DNA of 64,000 nucleotides from an uncultured Lachnospiraceae bacterium. GTDB lineage: Bacteria > Bacillota > Clostridia > Lachnospirales > Lachnospiraceae. The stretch is taken from the NCBI GenBank assembly GCA_949878435.1, contig CATLAK010000002.1, positions 1 through 64,000 on the forward strand, given 5' to 3'. The position numbers and the translations under genes are program-made. Shown here in pieces: positions 8,934 to 17,058 of the stretch (position 1 is the stretch's first letter; each line of letters begins with the position of its first letter). The notes under the pieces are model-generated. The model had not been told where the DNA came from. It was given only the letters and a program-made list of their open reading frames with translations, and ran no database searches.

Positions 8934-9220
8934 GGGGGATTTGGGGAAGGAAGCAGCAGGGGGAGGGCGGGGGTGTAGATAGGGTTACAAGGCTCTGGCG
9001 AAAAATCGGCAATTTCACTTACAGAATGTGGAGCAGACCAGGGTAAAATCGCCACGGATGGCGATTTTAGGAGCCATGCGGCAGGATGCCGCCGGGCTCC
9101 GACCCGACCGCCTTGAAACACATAAATACATTCTGTTAGTGAAATCCGATTTACAGACGAGCCTTGTAACCCTATCTACACCCCCGCCCTCCCCCTGCTG
9201 CTTCCTTCCCTAAATCCCCC
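8934..9220. repeat. giant hairpin element, copy A (62-base arms, 163-base conserved core)
   Basis: Arm 1 (8934-8995) and arm 2 (9159-9220) are reverse complements at 61 of 62 positions, and the one difference would be a G-U pair in RNA. The core (8996-9158) begins TGGCGAAAAATCGG and ends CCGATTTACAGAC. It contains a second, imperfect inverted pair (9003-9028 with 9129-9152), a hairpin at 9044-9069 with loop ACGGAT, and a nested hairpin at 9070-9100. The core closely matches the reverse complement of the core at 29820-29980, while the arms are unrelated. It lies between the divergent mgtC-like and response-regulator genes. Open frames across it are by-products of the palindrome. Other sequence in 8754-9300 shows nothing clear. 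Confidence 0.9.
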
Positions 9221-9300
9221 GCCTCCCATTTTGTTTACAATTTGATGCTTTTTTTGCAAGACTTTTGTGTTAAGATAAGTGCTAAATGGGGGAGTATGTG

Positions 9301-9969
9301 ATGACAAAGATTTTAGTGATTGAAGATGACAATGCCATATCAGAACTCATCTGCATGAATTTAGGCGCCGCCGGCTACGAAACAATACCCATCATGGACG
9401 GACTTGCCGCAGAGGCACTCCTGCAGGACGGAAAGAACAAGGAGATTGCCCTCGCCTTAGTAGATGTGATGCTGCCCGGCAAGGACGGATTTGCCCTTAT
9501 GGAGGATCTGCAAAGAGAAGGCATCCCTGTCATTTATCTGACTGCCAAGGATGATGTGCTGTCGAAAGTCCATGGACTTAAGGCAGGGGCAGAGGATTAC
9601 ATTGTAAAGCCCTTTGAGGTGCTGGAACTTTTGGTGCGCATGGAAAAGGTGCTCAAAAGAACCGGACGCAGCAGGCAAAAGATTCAGATACGGGATGTGA
9701 TGATTGATTTAAAAGAACACAGCGTATCGAAGGACGGCGTGAAGGTGTCCCTAAAACCGTTAGAGTACGAGCTTTTGGTGACCCTTGCAGGGAGCAAGAA
9801 TGTGGCGTTTACAAGGGAAGAGTTGTTAAACAGGATATGGGGATGCGACTATATGGGAGAGACCAGGACGGTGGATGTGCATATCGGACAGCTGCGCAAA
9901 AAGCTGGATTTTTATGATGTGATACGCACCATATCGAAAACGGGTTACCGCTTGGAGGATTTGGAGTAG
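9301..9969 (+). CDS. OmpR-family response regulator
   Basis: The 222-residue protein has a receiver domain with acidic pocket EDD (residues 8-10), phospho-acceptor D55 (ALVDVMLPGKDG) and the conserved YLTAKDD and VKPFE segments. A winged-helix DNA-binding domain follows (RDVMIDLKEHSVSKDG, then TREELLNRIWG and TVDVHIGQLRKKLD). I chose the ATG at 9301, not the upstream ATG at 9286, because a GGGGGAG ribosome site sits just before it. Its stop abuts the start of the histidine kinase gene. It probably controls the neighbouring lipoprotein gene or an unlinked regulon. Confidence 0.93.
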   Translation: MTKILVIEDDNAISELICMNLGAAGYETIPIMDGLAAEALLQDGKNKEIALALVDVMLPGKDGFALMEDLQREGIPVIYLTAKDDVLSKVHGLKAGAEDYIVKPFEVLELLVRMEKVLKRTGRSRQKIQIRDVMIDLKEHSVSKDGVKVSLKPLEYELLVTLAGSKNVAFTREELLNRIWGCDYMGETRTVDVHIGQLRKKLDFYDVIRTISKTGYRLEDLE

Positions 9970-11355
9970 ATGAAACTTTGGGTGAAACTTGCCCTTATGA
10001 CAGCGTTGATCTTGCTGCTGTCCATGGGCTTTTTCGGCGTGGAAATGATTTACCGGTCGATTTTGTACAATCAGGAAAAAACGATTGAAAGCTGCGAGCA
10101 GCAGCTGCAGTCCACTGCCTATGCTATCGGAAGGGAACTGGAAAATGGGCTTCGGGAAGAATACAGCGAAACCACCAAGCGTTCCTATATCAATTATGTG
10201 GTAAAAAAGTATGGTGCTTCCCAGTACATTTTAATTGAGGATGCGCAGGAAGTCTGCAACCTGACGCCTTTTACATTAAAAAATCCCGGGGACGAAAGAT
10301 GGAACCAAACCCAGTGCAGCAGCGTCATACAAAGAAGGGGAGAACAATATATTTTGATTTCAGGCAAAGCGGTGCCGGCGATGGGAGATGCAGACTATAA
10401 ACTCGTACTTGTACAGGATATCTCAAAGCTCTATCAGGATATGCGGGAGCAGGCGTTTCTAAGCATCCTGGTCTTTTTAGGGGCAGTGGCAGTTTGTGTG
10501 GTTCTGGTTTTTCTGGTGACAAGGAAAATTTTGCGCCCGCTTAGGGAACTACAGCATGCAGCGCGGGATATCAGCGATGGAAAGCTGGAAAGGCGGGCAA
10601 ACGTATCCGGCAGGGATGAGATTAGTCTTATGGCGGCGGATTTTAATAAGATGGCAGACCGGATTGAGGAGCAGGTGACGGAATTATCCAAGGTGTCTGA
10701 GCAGCGCAGGCAGATGCTGGGAAGCCTGACCCATGAGATGAAGACGCCTATGACTTCCATTATCGGCTATTCAGATACGCTTTTGCATGTGAATTTGAAA
10801 AAGGAACAGCAGGAGAGGGCGCTTTTGCATATCAAAGAGGAGTGCAGCCGGCTAGAGCGTTTGAGCAGCAAACTTATGAGCCTGATAGGACTGTATGAAA
10901 ATGACAGTATCTGCATGGAATGGGTCTCTATGCAGCAATTATTTGAACAGGTGGCAAGGCTGGAAGAACATTCTTTAAAGCAAAAGGGGATTCGGCTGGA
11001 ATGTTCCTGTCATATGGAGGATCGACAGATTGACAGGGACTTATTTGAAAGCCTTCTGGTCAATCTCATCGATAATGGGGCAAAGGCAAGTGAAGCGGGC
11101 AAGACGATTTGTCTTACAGGCGAGGGAAATGTCATTACCGTAAGGGATCAGGGATGCGGGATTCCCAGAGAGGAAATCGAGCGGGTGACGGAAGCCTTTT
11201 ACATGGTGGACAAGACGCGGAGCAGAAAGGCGGGAGGGTGCGGGCTTGGGCTGTCCTTGTGCAGCATGATTGCCCAGCTCCATCATGCCAGCTTGGCTAT
11301 TGAAAGCGAAATTGGCAAGGGCACGAAAGTATCGATTATTTTCCCACAGGGGTAA
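9970..11355 (+). CDS. membrane sensor histidine kinase
   Basis: The 461-residue kinase has a first membrane helix (about residues 5-27), an extracytoplasmic sensor of about 135 residues, a second helix (about 165-187), a HAMP linker and a HisKA domain with His near 255 (GSLTHEMKTPMTSIIGYSD). The ATPase domain carries the N box (LVNLIDNGAKASEAG), G1 (VRDQGCGIP) and G2 (GGCGLGLSLC). It starts one base after the regulator stop, so the pair is translationally coupled. The sensor region has no recognisable ligand domain; the stimulus is unknown. Confidence 0.93.
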   Translation: MKLWVKLALMTALILLLSMGFFGVEMIYRSILYNQEKTIESCEQQLQSTAYAIGRELENGLREEYSETTKRSYINYVVKKYGASQYILIEDAQEVCNLTPFTLKNPGDERWNQTQCSSVIQRRGEQYILISGKAVPAMGDADYKLVLVQDISKLYQDMREQAFLSILVFLGAVAVCVVLVFLVTRKILRPLRELQHAARDISDGKLERRANVSGRDEISLMAADFNKMADRIEEQVTELSKVSEQRRQMLGSLTHEMKTPMTSIIGYSDTLLHVNLKKEQQERALLHIKEECSRLERLSSKLMSLIGLYENDSICMEWVSMQQLFEQVARLEEHSLKQKGIRLECSCHMEDRQIDRDLFESLLVNLIDNGAKASEAGKTICLTGEGNVITVRDQGCGIPREEIERVTEAFYMVDKTRSRKAGGCGLGLSLCSMIAQLHHASLAIESEIGKGTKVSIIFPQG

Positions 11356-11362
11356 AGTCTGT

Positions 11363-11392
11363 TTGCAATTTGTTTACATTTTGTTGTATACC
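11363..11392 (+). promoter_or_regulatory. possible promoter for the lipoprotein gene
   Basis: TTGCAA at 11363-11368 and TATACC at 11387-11392 are separated by 18 bases, a fair sigma-A pattern. It lies about 70 bases before the lipoprotein start, so that gene may be transcribed separately from the kinase. Confidence 0.35.
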
Positions 11393-11461
11393 TTTTACAG
11401 GACAGTAGCGTATGCTTCTTGTATTCAAGTAAAAGAATACAGGAGAGGAGAACGATAGAAA

Positions 11462-12907
11462 ATGAAGGCAAGAAAGATAGCAGTATTATGTGCTGCAGTG
11501 AGCATGCTGTCCGTGCTGTTTACGGGATGCGGTGACAGCATACAGTCTGAGGAGGAAATTGTTGTTCCGAAAGAAGATTCAGATTCTCAGGAATTGGAAG
11601 GGCAGAATGATCAGGATTCTGGGGAAGAGGATGTGGCAGCAAATACTGGCGGCATTGCCCAGATGGTGCAGGCACCGGAGCATTATACATGGGAGCAAAG
11701 CAGCGGGGACTATCACATTTCGGTGGATGCGCCTGTGATTCTGCCGGAGGCGGAAGGATTCAAGTCCTATAAGGTGACCAGCGCAGTGTTTACCCAGGAA
11801 GACTATGATAAAGTAAATCAGGTGCTGTTAAACGGTGCATCGCTCTGGGAAAGAGATTATGAGGCAATGAAAGCGTCTAACGGATATACGGCATCGGAAA
11901 TCGATGAGATCATAGAGCGTTTGGAGAATGCAGAGAAGACAGACAAAGCCGGGGCAGCAACTTATGAGGAAAGAATTGAGGAGTTTAGGAGATTACAGGA
12001 AGGAGCGCTTGAAGAACCTGTTATCGTTGAAGTTCCGGCAGTGGTTTCCTACCAGAAGACAGAAGATTCTGAAGGGGTAAATGTGGAATATGCAGAAGAA
12101 AATGTTTTGTATGGAAATGCGACGTTAAACGGAGAGGACTATACGGTAATTTTGGATAATAACTTGAAGGATGACTGGCGGTGGATTTACTTTAACATAA
12201 TTAGTTCCAGAGGAAATTTTTATTCTGTGGGCAGACAAGTGGAACCGGGCGGAGAGAAGATTTCGGTGGAAAATGTCAGGCAGGAAGCGCAGCAGATGAT
12301 GACGGATATGGGATTTTCAGATTTTATTATGTCAGGTGATGAGTATTTTGCTTCTACCTCTATGAACGAAACGAATGGAACCATAACTGGTACAGGTGGT
12401 TACGGCGTCCATTTCACGAGATGTCTGGATGGGATACCTGTGACCTATACGGATAGTGAGGGATCTACAGTGGAAGATGGAGATATTTCTTCGTGGCCGT
12501 ATGAAAGAATCGATATCATTTTTGATCAGGATGGGTTTGCCGAATTTAAATGGACCAATCCCTATCAGTTGGAAAAAACGTCGGATGAATATGTATTCCT
12601 GCTTCCCTTTGCGGATATTCAGAACGTGTTTGAAGAGATGATGTTCAAAAAGACGGAGGACTTCTGGAAAGACGTGCAGGCGGAAGTGACGCTGCAGGTG
12701 AATGAGGTGCGTTTAGGATATATGCGCGTCATGGAAAAGGGGAATGTGATGGAAGGAACTATGATTCCGGTGTGGGATTTCTTAGGAAGCGAGACCTTCC
12801 GTTATGGAGATATGGAAGAGGCTTGGACGGAAGAGCAGCCATATAGGTGCCTGCTCACCATCAATGCCATGGATGGCACGATTATTGACAGGGATCTTGG
12901 ATACTAA
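11462..12907 (+). CDS. large secreted lipoprotein (DUF6034-like)
   Basis: The 481-residue protein has a lipoprotein signal with lipobox (SMLSVLFTGCGDS, Cys near 21), then an acidic linker (about residues 25-60, many Glu, Asp and Gln). The mature part is extracytoplasmic and lacks membrane helices. It resembles the DUF6034 lipoproteins found beside two-component systems in Lachnospiraceae, though that assignment is from memory. A strong ribosome site (AGGAGAGGAG) precedes the ATG. Its position after the kinase suggests an accessory sensor or a regulated envelope target. No catalytic motif was seen. Confidence 0.7.
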   Translation: MKARKIAVLCAAVSMLSVLFTGCGDSIQSEEEIVVPKEDSDSQELEGQNDQDSGEEDVAANTGGIAQMVQAPEHYTWEQSSGDYHISVDAPVILPEAEGFKSYKVTSAVFTQEDYDKVNQVLLNGASLWERDYEAMKASNGYTASEIDEIIERLENAEKTDKAGAATYEERIEEFRRLQEGALEEPVIVEVPAVVSYQKTEDSEGVNVEYAEENVLYGNATLNGEDYTVILDNNLKDDWRWIYFNIISSRGNFYSVGRQVEPGGEKISVENVRQEAQQMMTDMGFSDFIMSGDEYFASTSMNETNGTITGTGGYGVHFTRCLDGIPVTYTDSEGSTVEDGDISSWPYERIDIIFDQDGFAEFKWTNPYQLEKTSDEYVFLLPFADIQNVFEEMMFKKTEDFWKDVQAEVTLQVNEVRLGYMRVMEKGNVMEGTMIPVWDFLGSETFRYGDMEEAWTEEQPYRCLLTINAMDGTIIDRDLGY

Positions 12908-12917
12908 AAAGAAAGGC

Positions 12918-13622
12918 ATGGATTTTACAAAAGTGAAGGTTCAAAAGGCAATCTGTATTTCAGCTTCTAACATTATAAAAAATCAAAAGCAGAGCACATC
13001 GTACCATATAAGTATGATTATTGGGGAGGCGTTATCGAAAAAGAATATTTCCTGTGAAATCATTGACCTGCGGGAATTTGCCTTAATGCCATGTAATGGA
13101 TGCGGCGAATGCTGCAAGTGCAGAACATGCGGGCAGGATGCGGAGTTCAACAGGATTTATGAGAAGGCGGCGGGAGCGGACTATCTCTTTTTTGCCTCTC
13201 CCTGCTGTGCACCGATACCGGCAAAGCTATGTATGCTTCTGGAAAAGATGGAGAAAATGTCATCTTTGTATAAAAGGATGGAAGCTGACGGATTGCCAAA
13301 ATGCAGCGGGACATTGGCTGGAATCATTTCTTATGGGGAGGTGGAAAGGGAAGCGTCAAAAGATCAAATTTCCACAGTCTTGCAGGAAAAATTGCTGCGT
13401 TATAAGGCGATGGTGAATGATATTATTGCGGATGCTCTCTGCAGAATGAATATGCGCACGGTGCCGTATAATTCAAAGTGGAATACGGGGATTGCCCTTC
13501 CGGTTGGGGAGGATAGGAACGGGAAGGAGCAAAGCTATGATCCAGGGCTGATAGAGCAGGAGATTCGGCAGTATGTGGAGGTCATTGTGCAGACATCTAA
13601 GTCTTTGCATGCAATTTGTTGA
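12918..13622 (+). CDS. flavodoxin-like NAD(P)H reductase with Cys-rich motif
   Basis: From the ATG at 12918 (ribosome site AGAAAGG) the product has 234 residues. An in-frame extension to 12804 lies inside the lipoprotein gene and is unlikely to be used. The N-terminal half looks like an NADPH-dependent FMN reductase/iron-sulfur flavoprotein fold (AICISAS, then IIDLREFALMPCNGCGECCK). The Cys cluster PCNGCGECCKCRTCGQD at about residues 58-75 is typical of the family and could bind an FeS cluster or act in redox. DYLFFASPCCAPIPAKL follows the flavin-fold order. It lies 10 bases after the lipoprotein gene, so the two probably share a transcript. A reductase of an unknown substrate is the likely role. 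Confidence 0.75.
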   Translation: MDFTKVKVQKAICISASNIIKNQKQSTSYHISMIIGEALSKKNISCEIIDLREFALMPCNGCGECCKCRTCGQDAEFNRIYEKAAGADYLFFASPCCAPIPAKLCMLLEKMEKMSSLYKRMEADGLPKCSGTLAGIISYGEVEREASKDQISTVLQEKLLRYKAMVNDIIADALCRMNMRTVPYNSKWNTGIALPVGEDRNGKEQSYDPGLIEQEIRQYVEVIVQTSKSLHAIC

Positions 13623-13634
13623 TGGAGGTGAGGT

Positions 13635-13711
13635 GGTTCCGCCTGCAAGGCAGGGCAGCAGCATGGACGAGAGAAAAGCGCATGGTGCTGCCCTGCCTTG
13701 CAGGCGGAACC
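13635..13711. repeat. perfect 26-bp inverted repeat with 25-base spacer
   Basis: Arms at 13635-13660 and 13686-13711 are perfect reverse complements (GGTTCCGCCTGCAAGGCAGG... and its complement). The spacer has no internal pairing. There is no T-run after either arm, and the GC-rich stem is longer than a normal terminator. It resembles the arms of the two giant hairpin elements in style, but has no conserved core. No gene overlaps it; the rest of 13623-13837 shows nothing else. Confidence 0.8.
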
Positions 13712-13837
13712 GGTATCATCTATCATTCATAATGTAATTGAAGGTTAAGTTTGGACAAAATATGTCTGCTTATGGTATATTAAATTATAAGTGCAACAGT
13801 GTTGATAAAATGGAGTAATGATTGCGATAGGTGAGGT

Positions 13838-14410
13838 TTGAACGAGAAAATAGGTATGAATTTTGCAGAGAAAAAGATAGAGTTGAAAAATGGGAAAGAG
13901 GGCATTTTGCGGGCGGCACGGCAGGAGGATGCGGAGGGGATGATTGTGTTTATGAAAACTGTATTTGGGGAAACGCTGTTTTTGTCAAGGAATGCAGATG
14001 AGGTGAGCTTTACGCAGGAGGAGGAAAGAAAGATTCTGCAAGGGATGCTGGATGGGGAAGACGAGTTTATGATGCTTGTCCAGGTTGGGGATGAAATCGC
14101 TGGGAATTGCACGGTTATGTCAAAAGGCGGGCAGAGAAGAGTGAAGCATAGATGCGGATTTGCCATAGCTTTAAAGAAAGAATATTGGCATCTGGGGCTG
14201 GGAGGCTTTATGATGGAATATGCGTTGGAATTGGCGGAAAAGATGGGGTATGAGCAGATGGAGCTGGGAGTCGTTGAAGGAAATGACAGGGCAAAGGCAT
14301 TGTACGAAAGATTCGGATTTGAAGTGACGGGGAAAACGCCGAGGGCGATGAAATATGATGACGGAAGCTATAGAGATGAATATGCAATGACAAAAGTGTT
14401 TCATCATTAA
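13838..14410 (+). CDS. GNAT-family N-acetyltransferase
   Basis: The 190-residue protein has the GNAT fold, with the acetyl-CoA site near GFAIALKKEYWHLGLGGFMM (the RxxGxG/A motif is degenerate) and the C-terminal VVEGNDRAKALYERFGFEVTG signature. The family acetylates amines of small molecules, peptides or ribosomal proteins; the substrate cannot be told. The start is uncertain: TTG at 13838 is very close to the GGTGAGG site and an internal ATG lies at 13856. It is transcribed away from the 26-bp inverted repeat and stands alone. Confidence 0.85.
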   Translation: MNEKIGMNFAEKKIELKNGKEGILRAARQEDAEGMIVFMKTVFGETLFLSRNADEVSFTQEEERKILQGMLDGEDEFMMLVQVGDEIAGNCTVMSKGGQRRVKHRCGFAIALKKEYWHLGLGGFMMEYALELAEKMGYEQMELGVVEGNDRAKALYERFGFEVTGKTPRAMKYDDGSYRDEYAMTKVFHH

Positions 14411-14468
14411 TAGAAAATGGTTATAATGATAGGTAGATAGTAGTTGAGAAATTAAAAGGAGGAAGGAT

Positions 14469-14720
14469 ATGTTAGAGTTTAAGTATGATACACAATTGCT
14501 GATCGAAGGCGAGGATTTGGACGAGGATGTGATTTCAGAATATTTTACGGAAAATTTTAAAGGGGACTGTCTTTTGGCGGTGGGAGATGAGGAACTGATT
14601 AAGATTCATTTCCACACTAATGAACCCTGGAAGGTGCTTGAATATTGCGCCAGCTTAGGAGAAATTTATGATATTGTGGTGGAGGATATGGATAGACAGT
14701 CCAGAGGACTTAAAGGGTAA
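14469..14720 (+). CDS. stand-alone FakA/YloV middle-domain-like protein
   Basis: The 83-residue product matches only the central segment of DAK2-fusion proteins of the FakA/YloV type (fatty acid kinase subunit): start LEFKYDTQLLIEGEDLDED, then HFHTNEPWKVLEYCASLGEI and VVEDMDRQS. The N-terminal DAK2 kinase domain and the usual C-terminal region are absent. A full FakA has over 500 residues. The gene has a good ribosome site (AAAGGAGGA) and its own terminator, so it looks like a real small gene, not debris. It may bind FakB-type partners or be a solitary regulatory domain. Confidence 0.7.
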   Translation: MLEFKYDTQLLIEGEDLDEDVISEYFTENFKGDCLLAVGDEELIKIHFHTNEPWKVLEYCASLGEIYDIVVEDMDRQSRGLKG

Positions 14721-14741
14721 ATTCTATAAAAAAGGAAAGGG

Positions 14742-14766
14742 CGCAGGCGGTCTTTGCCTGCGTTTT
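14742..14766 (+). terminator. rho-independent terminator after the FakA-like gene
   Basis: A 7-bp stem (CGCAGGC / GCCTGCG) with a 7-base loop is followed directly by TTTTGT, 21 bases after the stop codon. Confidence 0.8.
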
Positions 14767-14865
14767 GTATTTCATCTTGTTTAAAAGCATCTTATCCGCA
14801 AAGCTCTTTTAAGTGGGAAAAAATTATGTTATGTTGGCTCCATCAAAGGATGGAGGAGCCGGATT

Positions 14866-15951
14866 ATGAAAAGAGAAAAAGTTGAAAGAGAGTTTGATAG
14901 GAAGAAAATCGTATTAAGGTGCGTCAAAATTGCAGCCATTATTTTTTGTATCGTGGTTTTGATAAGGATTCTTTTGTTCCCGCCTTATAAAGAGCCGGTC
15001 GTCACGGGGAGTCATGAAGTCGCCATAGAGTTATTTACGTGGGAAGATGAAAGCAGGGTGGAGACCTTTACAGATACCGGAGAGAACCGTGCGCTCACGG
15101 TGAAGTTCTGGTATCCAAAGGAGGAGGGGAGATATCCGCTTGTGGTATTTTCTCATGGGGCATTTGGCGTGATTGACAGTAATTATTCCACCTGTATGGA
15201 GCTTGCATCCAATGGCTATGTGGTGGCAAGCGTTGCGCATCCGTATCATGCCATGTTCGTGGAGGATGTAAATGGCAAGGTCACCACGGTAGACATGGAC
15301 TTTTTTAAGAGTGTTTATGAGGGGAATGGCAATATGGATCCAGAGGTGGAAGAAAGACTTTATTTAAACTATAAAGAATGGATGGCGCTTAGGACGGCAG
15401 ATGAAAATTTCGTGCTGGATACGATTTTAAGTAAGGCGGAAAAAGGGGAGGCTGGACCTTTTGACCTGATTGACTCGGAAAAAATCGGTCTGTTCGGGCA
15501 TTCCATGGGCGGCGCATCATCGGTGGCGCTTGGAAGGCAGCGGGATGATATCGATGCTGTCATTGACTTAGAGGGCACCATGCTGGGAGAATATGTGGGA
15601 TTTGAAAACGGTGCGGAACTTTTTAATGAGGAGCCTTATCCTGTTCCCATATTGGATGTAAACTCTGACAGGGTTCACGAGGCAGTAAAGGAGCAGGAAT
15701 TAGAGGGATTTGAGTACGTCAATTTTTATGTAGGAAGAAATGCATTAGACTACAGGGAAGTGGTTTTTCATAATGCAGGACATTTGAATTTTACAGATTT
15801 GCCGCTGGCATCTCCTGTTCTGGCAAAGATGCTGGGGGTAGGAAAGGTGGATGCCCGGACTTGTATTGAGAATGTAAACGAAATGGTGCTTATATGGTTC
15901 GATTATTATTTAAAAGGCGAAGGAGAACTGAATCTGAAAGCGGAATATTGA
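14866..15951 (+). CDS. membrane-anchored alpha/beta hydrolase
   Basis: The 361-residue protein has an N-terminal membrane anchor (about residues 20-42) and then an alpha/beta hydrolase domain resembling platelet-activating-factor acetylhydrolase/dienelactone hydrolase relatives. Visible are the oxyanion segment VVFSHGAFG, the nucleophile elbow GHSMGG (Ser near 213) and a late His in FHNAGHLNFTD that could complete the triad. It probably acts outside the membrane on esters or lipids. A GGAGG site before the ATG sits in the right arm of a small hairpin in the leader (about 14833-14857), which could affect translation. It stands alone. Confidence 0.85.
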   Translation: MKREKVEREFDRKKIVLRCVKIAAIIFCIVVLIRILLFPPYKEPVVTGSHEVAIELFTWEDESRVETFTDTGENRALTVKFWYPKEEGRYPLVVFSHGAFGVIDSNYSTCMELASNGYVVASVAHPYHAMFVEDVNGKVTTVDMDFFKSVYEGNGNMDPEVEERLYLNYKEWMALRTADENFVLDTILSKAEKGEAGPFDLIDSEKIGLFGHSMGGASSVALGRQRDDIDAVIDLEGTMLGEYVGFENGAELFNEEPYPVPILDVNSDRVHEAVKEQELEGFEYVNFYVGRNALDYREVVFHNAGHLNFTDLPLASPVLAKMLGVGKVDARTCIENVNEMVLIWFDYYLKGEGELNLKAEY

Positions 15952-16023
15952 TACCGCGGAGCCGTAAAGCGGAGTAATCTCAGAATGCGCAAATTGCAAA
16001 TATAGGAAAAGGTATGATTTGGA

Positions 16024-16470
16024 ATGAAAGTCAGCATCAGAAAAATAACGAGGAAAGAGGAAGAACAGGTCGTCATAGAGTGCGTGGAGATTACTCCCGA
16101 GATCAGGGATATCCACAGCTATATAACGGCTAAAGGCATTGAATTGTCCGGCACGACAGATGACCAGCATATGCAGCGATTTCGGCTGGAGGATGTGCAT
16201 TATTTTGAGGCAGTAGATGAAAAGGTGTTTGCCTATGCAGACAAACAGGTATATGAAATAAAGATGCGGCTGTACGAGGCGGAAACTGCTTACAGGGAGT
16301 ATCATTTTGTGCGGTGCTCCAAATCGGTGGTGCTCAATTTGATGAAATTAGATAGCATCAGCCCGGCGCTGAACGGACGCTTTTTTGCCCATATGAAAAA
16401 TGGGGAGAAGCTGCTGATATCCAGACAGTATGCGGGGGCGTTTAAGCAAATCGTTATGGGAGGGGTTTAG
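16024..16470 (+). CDS. LytTR-domain transcription regulator
   Basis: The 148-residue protein ends in a LytTR DNA-binding domain (about residues 40-145): RFRLEDVHYFEAVDEKVFAY, HFVRCSKSVVLNLMKLDSIS and GEKLLISRQYAGAFKQ follow the LytTR order. There is no receiver domain, so it is a one-component regulator. Its stop is one base before the next ATG, and such proteins usually pair with a DUF3021 membrane protein, as here. The pair probably autoregulates and controls a membrane transporter elsewhere. Confidence 0.9.
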   Translation: MKVSIRKITRKEEEQVVIECVEITPEIRDIHSYITAKGIELSGTTDDQHMQRFRLEDVHYFEAVDEKVFAYADKQVYEIKMRLYEAETAYREYHFVRCSKSVVLNLMKLDSISPALNGRFFAHMKNGEKLLISRQYAGAFKQIVMGGV

Positions 16471-16471
16471 A

Positions 16472-16927
16472 ATGAAAGATAAAAAAGATTTTTTGGCGCC
16501 AATCATGGCATTTATGGTCTGTACTACCTGCATTACGATTTTGGAGGGGGTAGTGGGAATGATCCTTTATCCTGAGCAGAAGTTTGGATATGATGCTTTT
16601 TTTTCACCGCCCCTGTTTGGGTTCTGCTCCGTTTTATTGGGAATTGTCACATATTCTAAGAAAGAATTGAGCGTAAAACAGGTTTTGGTCCGCAGAGGCA
16701 TTCATCTGCTTTTGATAGAAGGATTGATTTTTGGGATAAATTATGCGGCTGGAATTATTTTTGAACCGTTGGCAGGTATTCTTCTTGCAGCGGCAATTGC
16801 GCTGGTCTTTGTGACAGTCTATGTTGTCTTATGGCTGAATGATAAGAGAAGTGCGGCGATGTTCAATGAACAATTGAAGCGTTATCAACAGCAGATTCTG
16901 GAGTCAGAGAAATTTACTCCATATTGA
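16472..16927 (+). CDS. DUF3021-family membrane protein
   Basis: Starting at the ATG at 16472 (ribosome site GGGAGGGG), the 151-residue protein has four predicted membrane helices (about residues 8-30, 43-62, 73-92 and 97-118) and a cytoplasmic tail (NEQLKRYQQQILESEKF). It pairs with the LytTR regulator directly upstream, an arrangement in which the DUF3021 protein is thought to hold or sense for the regulator. Confidence 0.85.
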   Translation: MKDKKDFLAPIMAFMVCTTCITILEGVVGMILYPEQKFGYDAFFSPPLFGFCSVLLGIVTYSKKELSVKQVLVRRGIHLLLIEGLIFGINYAAGIIFEPLAGILLAAAIALVFVTVYVVLWLNDKRSAAMFNEQLKRYQQQILESEKFTPY

Positions 16928-17058
16928 GTCGATTTGGTTACATCTGACATCAATATCTGAAAATCATGCCGATAATCTATGTAAGCAGCATACATCAAAC
17001 TACATGTTTGGAGAAAGTTTAAAGAGATTTTGCTTGCAAAGGATTGGAGGTATGGAAT

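Noticed and set aside
8903-9213. Open frames of 61-72 codons on both strands across hairpin copy A
   Set aside because: They are by-products of a GC-rich palindrome: no ribosome site, low-complexity Pro/Ser/Arg content, and conservation that follows RNA-like structure.
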